Source: SIG78 sp036677805 (lineage in GTDB: Bacteria; Verrucomicrobiota; Lentisphaeria; Victivallales; Victivallaceae). From it: DNA of 31,129 nucleotides. Positions within the stretch are counted from its first letter, which is position 1, and every line of letters starts with the position of its first letter. Below, in pieces: positions 7,919 to 15,232 of this stretch. The stretch covers positions 1 to 31,129 of the forward strand of contig JAVBVS010000006.1 of NCBI GenBank assembly GCA_036677805.1, in the 5' to 3' direction. Position numbers and translations under genes: made by a program. The notes below the pieces were generated by a model. That model did no database searches and was not told the origin of the DNA. It saw only the letters and a program-made list of their open reading frames with translations.

Positions 7919-9055
7919 ATGGCGGACATGGATACAACTTCCGGCAATCTCCGGGACCCGATTCTGGCGGCGCTCAGGCGCTGGATCGCCGCAGCCGCGC
8001 CGGGTGTGAAGCTGCCCAGCGAGAACGAACTCTGCCGGAAATATCACGTTTCGCGCAAAACTTCGGGGGCGGTTCTGAACCGGCTTGCAGCCGAGGGCCT
8101 GATCGAACGCCGCCGCGGCAGCGGCAGTTTTACCGCCTGTACCAAAACGATCACGCTGCTGCTGCCCTTCGACGGTTTTCTCGACAGCGACCAGTTTTGG
8201 AACAACAAGAGCATTCCGCTGTTGCTGGACGGTCTGCTGCGGGCGGCAAGGGAGCTGAATCTGGGGATGGAATTGTTGTCGATTGCGCCGAAACATACCT
8301 GCGACCCCTACGATATCGACTATTCGCGGCTGAACCGGATCAACGCTTCGTCGCGGGTGGTGGTCATGACCTGGTTTCTGGGATTGTTTGAATTCCTGCA
8401 ACAGCGCGGCGCCCGGGTGGCCTATGTGCATCAGCAGGACATCGCTTACGGCTACCGCCAGTATACCCATCACTGGCTGCTCTTGGAGGTCGCCCGGTAT
8501 CAGAGTCTGAGCCGGATGATGGCCTATCTGCATGAAGTCAAGGGCTGCCGCCGGATCCTGCTGGTCAGCGGTTTCATCCTGAGCGAGAAGGATCATGCGC
8601 TGACGCTGGCTTATCGGGAATATTGCCGGCGCTATCAACTGGCGGAGTGCATGGCGGAAGTTCCGGCGGGCAGAATGGCGGCTCCGGCAGTGCTTTCGAG
8701 CACGTGGCAGGCCGATTATCGCTATGACGCGGTGATTCTTCGGCTGCCGTTTTTTCAAATCGAACATGGCGGGCTGCGGTGGCAGCTGCATATCGACGAA
8801 AAAATTCCGGTCGGTATCCTCGACGGCAGCACCTGGTTCGACGGCGATCGCAACAATTTCATTTACAGCCAGTTCGACTGGCGGCAGATCGGCTGTGACG
8901 CCGCCGTGCTGCTGGCTTCCGATGCCGCGCATCGCCGTTTGTACCGCGTTTACGAGGACACGCTCTTTGATGAGAATGGCCATCCGATTGCAAACCTCGA
9001 ATCTTTCCGGTCGAGCCCGGTCGGGAATGATGAGATCATGAAAGGAACCGATTGA
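7919..9055 (+). CDS. GntR-type regulator with divergent LacI-like sensor domain
   Basis: A 378-residue protein. Residues 10-75 are a GntR winged helix: PILAALRRWIAAAAPGVKLP, then ELCRKYHVSRKTSGAVLNRL and GLIERRRGSGSF, the wing. The remaining 300 residues have the spacing of a LacI-like effector domain but are poorly conserved (TITLLLPFDGFLDS near the start, GCRRILLVSGF mid-domain, KIPVGILDGSTWF late). It resembles the regulator at 6509-7585 in architecture but not in close sequence. The stop overlaps the start of the aminotransferase gene (TGATG), so the two are translationally coupled and the enzyme is the likely target. GAAGAAG lies 5 nt before the ATG. Confidence 0.82.
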   Translation: MADMDTTSGNLRDPILAALRRWIAAAAPGVKLPSENELCRKYHVSRKTSGAVLNRLAAEGLIERRRGSGSFTACTKTITLLLPFDGFLDSDQFWNNKSIPLLLDGLLRAARELNLGMELLSIAPKHTCDPYDIDYSRLNRINASSRVVVMTWFLGLFEFLQQRGARVAYVHQQDIAYGYRQYTHHWLLLEVARYQSLSRMMAYLHEVKGCRRILLVSGFILSEKDHALTLAYREYCRRYQLAECMAEVPAGRMAAPAVLSSTWQADYRYDAVILRLPFFQIEHGGLRWQLHIDEKIPVGILDGSTWFDGDRNNFIYSQFDWRQIGCDAAVLLASDAAHRRLYRVYEDTLFDENGHPIANLESFRSSPVGNDEIMKGTD

Positions 9056-10350
9056 TGATGAAGACCCTCCACCTGACTGCCGGAACCCGCGCCGAAGCTC
9101 TGGATTGCGGCAATGAGTTCACCACCGGAAGCGAACTTTTCCGCTGGCCGGTGATTACCACGGAAATGCGCGCGAATGTACTGGCCGTGCTTGATGCCGG
9201 AACCATGTCGGGAACCGACGTCACCCGCAAATTCGAGCGCGCCTATGCCGACTGGATCGGCGTGCCTTTGGCGCTCGGACACAATACCGGGACCGCCGCG
9301 CTCGCCGGAGCCATGGTCGGCGCCGGCCTCGGGCCCGGCGACGAACTGATTGCGCCGACGGCGACGTTCTGGGCCAGCTGCACTCAGGCGCTGGCCCTGG
9401 GCGCGAAGGTCGTCTTCGCCGATATCGATCCCGAAACGCTCTGCATCGATCCGGCCGACATCGAACATCGGATTACGCCCCGGACCAGAGCGATCATGGC
9501 GGTTCACCATCTCGGCTATCCGGCCGACATGGACCGGATCAATGCGCTTGCCCGCAAGCACAAGATCAAAGTCATCGAAGATGTCAGCCATGCGCAGGGT
9601 TCCCGGTACAAGGGGCGTCCGGCGGGGGCGCTGGCCGATGTGGCGGCGATGTCGCTGATGAGCGCCAAAAGTTTCGCCATCGGCGAGGCCGGGATTCTGC
9701 TGACTTCCGACCGGGCGATTTACGAACGCGTGATTTTGTGGGGCCATGCCGAACGGCATGGCGAGTTGACCGATCCGGCGCTGATTGCGCGGTCGGGGAT
9801 TCCGAACGGCGGCTGGAAATGCCGGATGCATCAGCTCTCGAGCGCGGTCGGTCTGGCCGAACTGCCGCTCTATCCGGCGCAGATTGCGGAGATCGACCGG
9901 GCGATGAACTATTTCTATGACCGGCTCGAAGGCGTTCCCGGCATCCGGGCGCATCGGCCGCCGCAGGGCAGCGGCTCCACCATGGGCGGGTGGTATTGCC
10001 CCCATGCGCTTTATCGGCCGGAAGAGCTGGAAGGACTCTCGGTCACGACCTTCTGCAAAGCCTTGAACGCCGAGGGCGTCGCCATCGCCACGCCGGGGCT
10101 GACCGATCTGCTGCACCGGCATCCGCTGTTCGCCGGATACCCGGCCAATTCCGGGCCTTATCCGGCGGCGGAAATGATTCAGCGACGGACGATGTACATC
10201 CCCTGGTTCAAGCGCTTCCGGCCGGAAACGATCGACCGCTATGTCGCGGCCTATCGCAAGGTGGCGGAACATTACCGCGAATTGCTGGCGCTGGATGCCG
10301 GCGACGATCCGCAATTGGGCCGCTGGATGCTCTCGCCGCAGAAGAAGTGA
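9055..10350 (+). CDS. DegT/DnrJ/EryC1/StrS family PLP-dependent aminotransferase
   Basis: A 431-residue full-length enzyme. Recognisable elements in order are FARMS-equivalent GHNTGTAALAGAMVGAGLGP (PLP-phosphate loop), DELIAPTATFWASC, VVFADIDPETLCID, VIEDVSHAQGSRYKG (the Asp that pairs with the pyridine nitrogen) and MSAKSFAIGEAGILL, where the Lys is the expected Schiff-base residue. The C-terminal half has GGWKCRMHQLSSAVGLAELP, typical of the family. The start is placed at the ATG at 9055, which overlaps the upstream stop and lies 7 nt after AAGGAA; the ATG at 9058 is nearly as good. Members transaminate keto-sugars or related ketones. The substrate is probably the ligand class sensed by the coupled regulator, which is inference. 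Confidence 0.9.
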   Translation: MMKTLHLTAGTRAEALDCGNEFTTGSELFRWPVITTEMRANVLAVLDAGTMSGTDVTRKFERAYADWIGVPLALGHNTGTAALAGAMVGAGLGPGDELIAPTATFWASCTQALALGAKVVFADIDPETLCIDPADIEHRITPRTRAIMAVHHLGYPADMDRINALARKHKIKVIEDVSHAQGSRYKGRPAGALADVAAMSLMSAKSFAIGEAGILLTSDRAIYERVILWGHAERHGELTDPALIARSGIPNGGWKCRMHQLSSAVGLAELPLYPAQIAEIDRAMNYFYDRLEGVPGIRAHRPPQGSGSTMGGWYCPHALYRPEELEGLSVTTFCKALNAEGVAIATPGLTDLLHRHPLFAGYPANSGPYPAAEMIQRRTMYIPWFKRFRPETIDRYVAAYRKVAEHYRELLALDAGDDPQLGRWMLSPQKK

Positions 10351-10436
10351 CCGGACGATGATGGCGGCGCGACGGCACGTCCGTGTCGCCGGCGATGCCC
10401 CGGGCCGGGAATAACCGGCGCGACACCGGAAAAACG

Positions 10437-10458
10437 AACGGCCCCCGCGGCGGCCGTT
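10437..10458 (+). terminator. GC-rich stem-loop after the aminotransferase gene
   Basis: AACGGCC (10437-10443) pairs with GGCCGTT (10452-10458) around an 8-nt loop. No T-tract follows on the plus strand, while the minus strand reads CGTTTTTCC after the stem. It is a possible transcription boundary before the ribosomal operon. The rest of 10351-10540 has GC-rich pairing potential but no gene. Confidence 0.3.
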
Positions 10459-10554
10459 GCCATGAATTGCGGTCGCGGAGCGGGCGGTTCTGCGGTGATG
10501 ACGGAAGCGAAAAAAGCAATATTGCGGAATTTTAAAAAAAATCCCAAAAAAAAT

Positions 10555-10583
10555 TTGCGGAATCGCCGGCGGGCGACTATATT
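10555..10583 (+). promoter_or_regulatory. Promoter of the rpmJ-rpsM-rpsK-rpoA-rplQ operon, with UP-like A/T tracts
   Basis: TTGCGG (10555-10560) and TATATT (10578-10583) are spaced by 17 bp. Directly upstream, 10529-10554 is a run of A and T tracts like an UP element, as expected for a ribosomal operon. The 5' leader to rpmJ is about 190 nt. Confidence 0.75.
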
Positions 10584-10635
10584 ATATAACTTGTTCCGGG
10601 ACCATATCGCATTTTCCACCGCTCGTGGCCTCCCG

Positions 10636-10678
10636 GGAGCTGGATGACGCCGACCGGGGTCGGTCGTCGGAGCTGGAT
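10636..10678 (+). promoter_or_regulatory. Leader stem-loop flanked by direct repeats
   Basis: A stem GACG-CCGAC (10646-10654) pairs with GTCGG-t-CGTC (10659-10668) around a CGGG tetraloop with one bulged T. Identical GGAGCTGGAT copies flank it at 10636-10645 and 10669-10678. The position in the long leader of a ribosomal operon would suit feedback by a ribosomal protein; this is inference. Confidence 0.4.
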
Positions 10679-10780
10679 CGGATTGCCGGAATTGCCGCCG
10701 GAAGCCGGTCCAGCGGACGGAAGACCGCGGACTCGGAGTTTTGTTGTCGCGTAATTTTCGGTAAAATCGGAGAATTTTTC

Positions 10781-10897
10781 ATGAAAGTCAGAGCGTCAGT
10801 CAAGCGCAGATGCGAAAACTGTCAGATCGTCAAGCGCAAAGGCGTGATCTTTGTCATCTGTTCCCGCAACCCCCGCCATAAGCAGCGTCAGGGGTAA
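10781..10897 (+). CDS. rpmJ: 50S ribosomal protein L36 (bL36)
   Basis: The 38-residue protein starts at the ATG at 10781 with MKVRASVKRRCENC and ends RHKQRQG, the invariant L36 form. Cys11, Cys14, Cys27 and His33 are all present, so this is the zinc-ribbon type. GGAG lies 8 nt upstream. An upstream in-frame extension to 10625 is open but crosses the leader RNA and is not coding. L36 is one of the last proteins added to the large subunit. It is the first gene of the operon, 36 nt before rpsM. infA, map and secY, which often precede rpmJ, are not present here. Confidence 0.97.
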   Translation: MKVRASVKRRCENCQIVKRKGVIFVICSRNPRHKQRQG

Positions 10898-10933
10898 CTC
10901 TCAACCACGAGCAATTTGAAGGATTCAAGCAAT

Positions 10934-11326
10934 ATGCCACGCATCATTGGGGTTGACATCCCGGGTAATAAAAAGATCGAGTTCGCCTTGCGCTATCTCT
11001 ATGGGATCGGGCCGGCGATCGCCAAGCAGATCATCACCAAGCTCAATATTTCTCCCGACCTTCGCGCCAAAGACCTGACCGACGAAAACATCGCCGCGAT
11101 TACGGTGATGCTGCAGACCGAAGTCATCGTCGAAGGCGATCTGCGCCGCATGATCATGGCCGACATCCGCCGGCTCCAGCAGATCAACTGCTACCGCGGC
11201 GTCCGGCACCGCCGGAAACTGCCCGTCCGCGGCCAGCGCACCAAGACCAATGCGCGTACCCGCAAGGGCAAGCGCCTGACCGTCGGCGCCATTCGCGACA
11301 AAACCGAACGTCGTCTCGCGAAGTAA
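10934..11326 (+). CDS. rpsM: 30S ribosomal protein S13 (uS13)
   Basis: A 130-residue protein starting MPRIIGVDIPGNKKIEFALR, with YLYGIGPAIAKQI (the helix-hairpin-helix) and the basic tail CYRGVRHRRKLPVRGQRTKT, continuing NARTRKGK. S13 sits in the head of the small subunit and contacts the P-site tRNA and the inter-subunit bridge. The ATG at 10934 is preferred over an in-frame TTG at 10916 because homologues begin at M-P/A-R-I and AAGGA lies 11 nt before it. It is about 12 residues longer than the E. coli protein, mainly through an insertion around LNISPDLRAKDLTDENI. Confidence 0.97.
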   Translation: MPRIIGVDIPGNKKIEFALRYLYGIGPAIAKQIITKLNISPDLRAKDLTDENIAAITVMLQTEVIVEGDLRRMIMADIRRLQQINCYRGVRHRRKLPVRGQRTKTNARTRKGKRLTVGAIRDKTERRLAK

Positions 11327-11441
11327 CCGCACCCACGTTGGCATCGTGCGGACGGCCGCCGGAAGCAGGGTTGGTTTTTCCGGGTTCCGGAGCGGTCGTG
11401 AAACAATGTTGAGTCCAGCATTATAAGGAATTAGTCAAGTT

Positions 11442-11888
11442 ATGGCTGAAGAATTGAATACTCAGGTGGAAGCCGTGCAGGAGCCCGCAAGCTCCGAAGC
11501 GTCGGCCAAGGAAGTGAAGCAGCGCGCCAAGTCCGGCCGTTACATCCCCTCCGGGATTGTTTACGTGCTCGCGACGTTCAACAACACCAAAGTCACCATC
11601 ACCGACCTCCACGGCAACGTGCTCTGCTGGTCGACCGGCGGCAAGAACGGTTTCAAGGGCTCGCGCAAGAGCACCGCGTACGCCGCTCAGGTGATCGCCG
11701 GCGACGCCGCCAAAAAGGCTCAGCTTCTGGGCATGAAGGAAGTCGAAGTCCGGTTGAAGGGCTCCGGCGCGGGGCGCGAATCCGCCATCCGCGGCATCGT
11801 CGCCGCCGGGATTGAAATCAGCGTGATCAAAGACATCACTCCGGTGCCGCACAACGGCTGCCGTCCCCCGAAGCGCCGCCGCATCTGA
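11442..11888 (+). CDS. rpsK: 30S ribosomal protein S11 (uS11)
   Basis: A 148-residue protein. Residues from about 32 onward are classical S11: GIVYVLATFNNTKVTITDLH, GGKNGFKGSRKSTAYAAQV, KGSGAGRESAIRG and the invariant end PVPHNGCRPPKRRRI. S11 forms part of the platform at the E/P sites. The N-terminus carries an unusual extension of about 20 residues that is acidic and Ala-rich (EELNTQVEAVQEPASSEASA). AAGGA lies 13 nt before the ATG. In many proteobacteria rpsD follows rpsK; here rpoA follows directly. Confidence 0.97.
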   Translation: MAEELNTQVEAVQEPASSEASAKEVKQRAKSGRYIPSGIVYVLATFNNTKVTITDLHGNVLCWSTGGKNGFKGSRKSTAYAAQVIAGDAAKKAQLLGMKEVEVRLKGSGAGRESAIRGIVAAGIEISVIKDITPVPHNGCRPPKRRRI

Positions 11889-11977
11889 TGAGGTTGCGGT
11901 GCGTCAGCCTTGTGGGGTTGAGCAATTTGTAAAAAGGTTAGCTATTCGTTGTCAATATCAAACGCTGGAGGAAAATC

Positions 11978-13009
11978 ATGACCTTAGCAGCTTCATTTCC
12001 GATGCCGCAGTCTGTGGTAATGGATGAAAGCACTGCGACGGCGCGTTATGCGAAATTTACCGCGGCGCCGTTCCAGAGCGGTTTCGGACAAACGCTGGGC
12101 AATTCGTTGCGCCGGGTACTGCTCTCCTCGATGGAGGGGGCGGCGATTTCCGCGCTCCGGATTGACGGGGCGTCGCATGAATTTGCTTCGCTGCCCAATG
12201 TGGTCGAGGACGTGACGGATATCGTCCTCAATTTGAAGAACGTCCGGCTTAGTCTGCATGGCGATGTGGAAAAAACCCTTGAAATCCGTAAGGACAAAGC
12301 CGGCAAAGTGACCGCCGGCGACATCATTACCGACGGCACGGTCGAAGTGCTCAATCCCGAACAGGTGATCTGCACGCTCGACAAGAACATGCCGTTCCGC
12401 GCCGAAATCGACGTGGTCAAGGGCAAGGGCTATCTGCCGGTTGAAAAAGCCAGCGCCAGCCGGTCGATCGGCACGATCCCGATCGACTGTTTGTTCAGTC
12501 CGGTGATCCGCGTCAACTATCATGTCGGGGCCGCCCGCGTCGGCGAAGAAACCGAAATGGACAGCCTCGAAATCGAAATCTGGACCGACGGCAGCATCCG
12601 GCCCGAAGCCGCGCTCGAAAACGCCGCCCAGATTCTGAAGGACCATCTGCAGGTGTTCCTCGGCGGCCAGCCGGTCGAAAAGGACGCCCGTGAACTGATG
12701 AGCGAAGAGGATCTCAAGATCTTCAAGCTTCTGGCGCAGGATGTCGATACGCTCGACCTGTCGGTGCGCGCCATGAACTGCCTGAACAACGCCAACATCA
12801 AGTTGATCGGCGAGCTCTGCACCAAGTCCGAAAGCCGGATGCTCAAATATCGCAATTTCGGCAAGAAGTCGCTGGATGAAATCAAGGAAAAAATCGAAAA
12901 GCTCGGTCTGAGCCTCGGCATGTCTTTCAGCGACACGCTGCTGGCCGCTCTGGAACTCGAATCCGCCAAGGTTCGTCTGGAGCCGGAGGAAGAGCAGGAG
13001 GAAAAGTAA
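11978..13009 (+). CDS. rpoA: DNA-directed RNA polymerase alpha subunit
   Basis: The 343-residue alpha subunit has both domains. The N-terminal assembly domain (1-235) shows FGQTLGNSLRRVLLSSMEGA, the dimerisation signature, and SLPNVVEDVTDIVLNLK. The C-terminal domain (about 265-325) has LDLSVRAMNCLNNANIKLIG, where the Arg corresponds to the residue that contacts UP-element DNA, and YRNFGKKSLDEIKEKI. It ends in an acidic tail (EEEQEEK). GGAGG lies 8 nt upstream of the ATG. The gene is separated from rpsK by 89 nt and from rplQ by a single base, so rpoA and rplQ are tightly coupled. The intact UP-binding Arg fits the A/T-tract promoter at 10529-10583. Confidence 0.98.
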   Translation: MTLAASFPMPQSVVMDESTATARYAKFTAAPFQSGFGQTLGNSLRRVLLSSMEGAAISALRIDGASHEFASLPNVVEDVTDIVLNLKNVRLSLHGDVEKTLEIRKDKAGKVTAGDIITDGTVEVLNPEQVICTLDKNMPFRAEIDVVKGKGYLPVEKASASRSIGTIPIDCLFSPVIRVNYHVGAARVGEETEMDSLEIEIWTDGSIRPEAALENAAQILKDHLQVFLGGQPVEKDARELMSEEDLKIFKLLAQDVDTLDLSVRAMNCLNNANIKLIGELCTKSESRMLKYRNFGKKSLDEIKEKIEKLGLSLGMSFSDTLLAALELESAKVRLEPEEEQEEK

Positions 13010-13010
13010 T

Positions 13011-13409
13011 ATGCGTCATCGTGTTCATACCTTCAAAATCGGCCGGTCCGGTTCGCACCGCCGCGCCATGCTGGCCAACATGGTCAGCAGCCTGATCGAG
13101 CATGGCCAGATCACCACGTCTCTGGTCAAAGCCAAGGAAGCCCGCCGGCTGGCCGAAAAGATGGTCACTCTCGGCAAGAAGGGCGATCTGCATCGCCGCC
13201 GGCTCGCGGTCTCCGCGATCCGCAATCGTGACATGGTCAAGAAGCTCTTCGAAGAAATCGCTCCCGGCTATGCCGAACGCAACGGCGGCTATACCAGCAT
13301 CATCAAGCTGGGCAAGCGTCAGGGCGATGCCTGCGAAATGTGCATTCTGAAGTTCGTCGCCGCCGGTGAAGTCGCGGCGGCGGAGGTCGTTGAGGCCAAG
13401 GCGGAATAA
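13011..13409 (+). CDS. rplQ: 50S ribosomal protein L17 (bL17)
   Basis: A 132-residue protein starting MRHRVHTFKIGRSGSHRRAM, then LIEHGQITTSLVKAKEARRL and a C-terminal GGYTSIIKLGKRQGDACEM. These are the standard L17 motifs, binding near the polypeptide exit of the large subunit. It starts one base after the rpoA stop. The last 18 residues (GEVAAAEVVEAKAE region) form a short Ala/Glu-rich tail. It is the final gene of the operon, and a strong terminator follows 24 nt after the stop. Confidence 0.97.
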   Translation: MRHRVHTFKIGRSGSHRRAMLANMVSSLIEHGQITTSLVKAKEARRLAEKMVTLGKKGDLHRRRLAVSAIRNRDMVKKLFEEIAPGYAERNGGYTSIIKLGKRQGDACEMCILKFVAAGEVAAAEVVEAKAE

Positions 13410-13432
13410 CCGCGCTTCGGAACGGATTGAAG

Positions 13433-13472
13433 TCGACCGGAATTCCCGATGGGGTTTCGGTCGATTTTTTTT
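13433..13472 (+). terminator. Rho-independent terminator of the ribosomal operon
   Basis: TCGACCGGAA (13433-13442) pairs with TTTCGGTCGA (13455-13464), ten pairs with one G-U, around a 12-nt loop, and is followed by eight T residues (13465-13472). It closes the rpmJ-rplQ operon. Confidence 0.92.
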
Positions 13473-13482
13473 GTATTTCGAC

Positions 13483-13510
13483 TTTCAAGCCGCCGCAGAT
13501 GTGCTACATT
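13483..13510 (+). promoter_or_regulatory. Probable promoter for the TonB-like / rsmI operon
   Basis: TTTCAA (13483-13488) and TACATT (13505-13510) are spaced by 16 bp directly after the ribosomal terminator, about 70 bp before the likely GTG start. The -35 is weak. Confidence 0.4.
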
Positions 13511-13578
13511 ATAAGGGGACTGAATAACAACTTTGCGGCGTGTTTTGCGAGCGTCGATGAAATTGGTGCGGGCAGCGG

Positions 13579-14484
13579 GTGGAAGAAATCAGGGAAAAAA
13601 TCGAAGAAGTGGCATTGGTGCCGAAAACGACCGTGCGCAAGATCCGTTGCGGGGTGGTGATCGGACATGTCGCCTTTATCATCGTGCCGCTGGCGGTGGT
13701 GACGATTCTGTCCTGGATCGTGACCAAGCCGCCGCCGACCATCACGGTGGCATTCTACGACCCGAAGCTGGATAAAATCGTCGATAATCCGTCGCCCATT
13801 CCTTCGCCGGACAATCCGATCCCGCCGAGCGGAACTCCCGATGGCGGGGGGGCGGCTCCTCCCGAACCCGCGCCGGCCGATCCGGAGCCGGTTGCGGTGA
13901 CCGATCCGTCGCCGATCAATTATCAACTGCCGAAGGCGATTATGCCGCAGCCGAAAACCAAGGTTGCCCAGCCCAAGATCAAGAACATCGTCCGGCAACC
14001 GGAAAAACCCGCCGCCAAGGCGAAGCCTGCGCCGGACAAGTCTGCTGCCAAACCCGATCCGCGGCGGACTGCCGATGACGTGAAGCCGTACGATCCCAAT
14101 CGTCAGAGCAGCGATTCCGCTTCCGGCGCTACCGGACGCGGTCGTTCCGGAGGGCCGCTGGGGTCCAATTCCGAACCCGGTCATGTCGGTCCCGGTGGCC
14201 AGCTCGGCAACAGCGGCTACGAAATTCAGGTGGCGATGATGATCGAAAGCATGTGGATCACGCCGGAATCGGTCCGCCTCGGCGGACGTGAGCCGCGGGT
14301 TCTGATCGAACTCGAAGTCGATCCCGCCGGAAGAGTTACGTCCAAACATATTGTAACCAAAAGCGGTGTGTTGGCGATGGATGAATCGGTCGCTTCGCTG
14401 CTGGCCGATCTGTACAAGGTCAAAGCGCCGTTCGACGGCAAATCGCATACGCTCACCTTCTGGCTCAAGGCTCGCAAGGATTAA
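13579..14484 (+). CDS. TonB/TolA-like energy transducer protein
   Basis: A 301-residue protein with a short cytoplasmic N-terminus, one membrane helix (about 23-49, GVVIGHVAFIIVPLAVVTIL), a long Pro/Ala/Lys-rich linker (about 50-200, including PSPIPSPDNPIPPSG and KPAAKAKPAPDKSAAKPD), and a C-terminal globular part (about 215-301, YEIQVAMMIESMWITPE and VLIELEVDPAGRVTSKHIV) resembling a TonB/TolA C-terminal domain. Such proteins span the periplasm and pass proton-motive energy to the outer membrane. The start is a GTG at 13579 without a convincing ribosome site, and no in-frame ATG lies nearby, so the exact start is uncertain. No ExbB/ExbD genes adjoin it. rsmI follows after 38 nt. Confidence 0.72.
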   Translation: MEEIREKIEEVALVPKTTVRKIRCGVVIGHVAFIIVPLAVVTILSWIVTKPPPTITVAFYDPKLDKIVDNPSPIPSPDNPIPPSGTPDGGGAAPPEPAPADPEPVAVTDPSPINYQLPKAIMPQPKTKVAQPKIKNIVRQPEKPAAKAKPAPDKSAAKPDPRRTADDVKPYDPNRQSSDSASGATGRGRSGGPLGSNSEPGHVGPGGQLGNSGYEIQVAMMIESMWITPESVRLGGREPRVLIELEVDPAGRVTSKHIVTKSGVLAMDESVASLLADLYKVKAPFDGKSHTLTFWLKARKD

Positions 14485-14522
14485 CCGGCGGGCGGGTGAC
14501 GCCGGTCACGACAGGGGGATTT

Positions 14523-15230
14523 ATGGATGGAAAATTGTGGGTGGTGACGACGCCCATCGGCAACCTTGAGGACATGACGCTGCGGGCGCTCCGGGTGCTC
14601 AAGGAGGCCGATCTGATCGCGGCCGAGGATACCCGCCATACGCGCGGACTTCTGGCGCATTTCGATATTCATACTCCCCTGACCAGTTTTCATGCCTACA
14701 ACGAGCATGAAAAATGCGCCGGGCTGCTCGATCAGGTGGCGGCGGGCCGCAAGGTGGCGCTGGTCAGCGACGCCGGAACTCCCGCCATTGCCGATCCCGG
14801 TTTTCTGATCGTGCGCGAGGCGGCGCGGCGCGCCCTTCCGGTTGAGGTGATTCCCGGCGTATCGGCGGTGACCTTCGCGGCGACGGCGGCGGGGCTGCCG
14901 GTGGACAAATTCGCTTTTTACGGTTTTCCGCCGGTCAAGGCGGGTCGCAAGGGCAAGTTTTTCGAGCGGCTGGCGGCCGAGGACAAGACGGTCTTCTTTT
15001 ATGAGTCGCCTTACCGGATCACGGCGGCGCTGGAGTATATCGTGGAATATTGCGGCGCGGAGCGTCCGGTGGCGTTGGTGCGCGAGGCGACCAAGCTTCA
15101 TGAAGAAATTCTGCGCGGCGCCGCGGGCGAACTGCTGGCGGCCGCCGCCGGCCGGGTCTGGAAGGGCGAATTCGTGATCGCGGTTGCTCCGGCGGGCAAA
15201 GAATGCGGCGGCGAAGAGGCGGAGGCGTGA
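14523..15230 (+). CDS. rsmI: 16S rRNA (cytidine1402-2'-O)-methyltransferase RsmI
   Basis: A 235-residue tetrapyrrole-methylase-fold enzyme. Motifs in order are TTPIGNLEDMTLRAL (9-23), AAEDTRHTRGLL (33-44), ALVSDAGTPAIADPGF (near 80) and FYGFPPVKAGRK, all diagnostic for RsmI. It uses S-adenosylmethionine to methylate the 2'-hydroxyl of C1402 in the ribosomal decoding centre. The ATG at 14523 follows AGGGGGA at a good distance; an in-frame ATG at 14496 would add nine unconserved residues. The protein is shorter than the roughly 285-residue E. coli form, lacking its C-terminal tail. The next gene starts 2 nt after its stop. Confidence 0.95.
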   Translation: MDGKLWVVTTPIGNLEDMTLRALRVLKEADLIAAEDTRHTRGLLAHFDIHTPLTSFHAYNEHEKCAGLLDQVAAGRKVALVSDAGTPAIADPGFLIVREAARRALPVEVIPGVSAVTFAATAAGLPVDKFAFYGFPPVKAGRKGKFFERLAAEDKTVFFYESPYRITAALEYIVEYCGAERPVALVREATKLHEEILRGAAGELLAAAAGRVWKGEFVIAVAPAGKECGGEEAEA

Positions 15231-15232
15231 CG

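Noticed and set aside
8950..10314. 454-residue minus-strand frame
   Set aside because: It is antisense to the DegT aminotransferase, which has all its PLP-binding motifs on the plus strand.
10625..10780. N-terminal extension of L36
   Set aside because: L36 begins at MKVRAS in essentially all bacteria, and the extension lies in the structured leader RNA.
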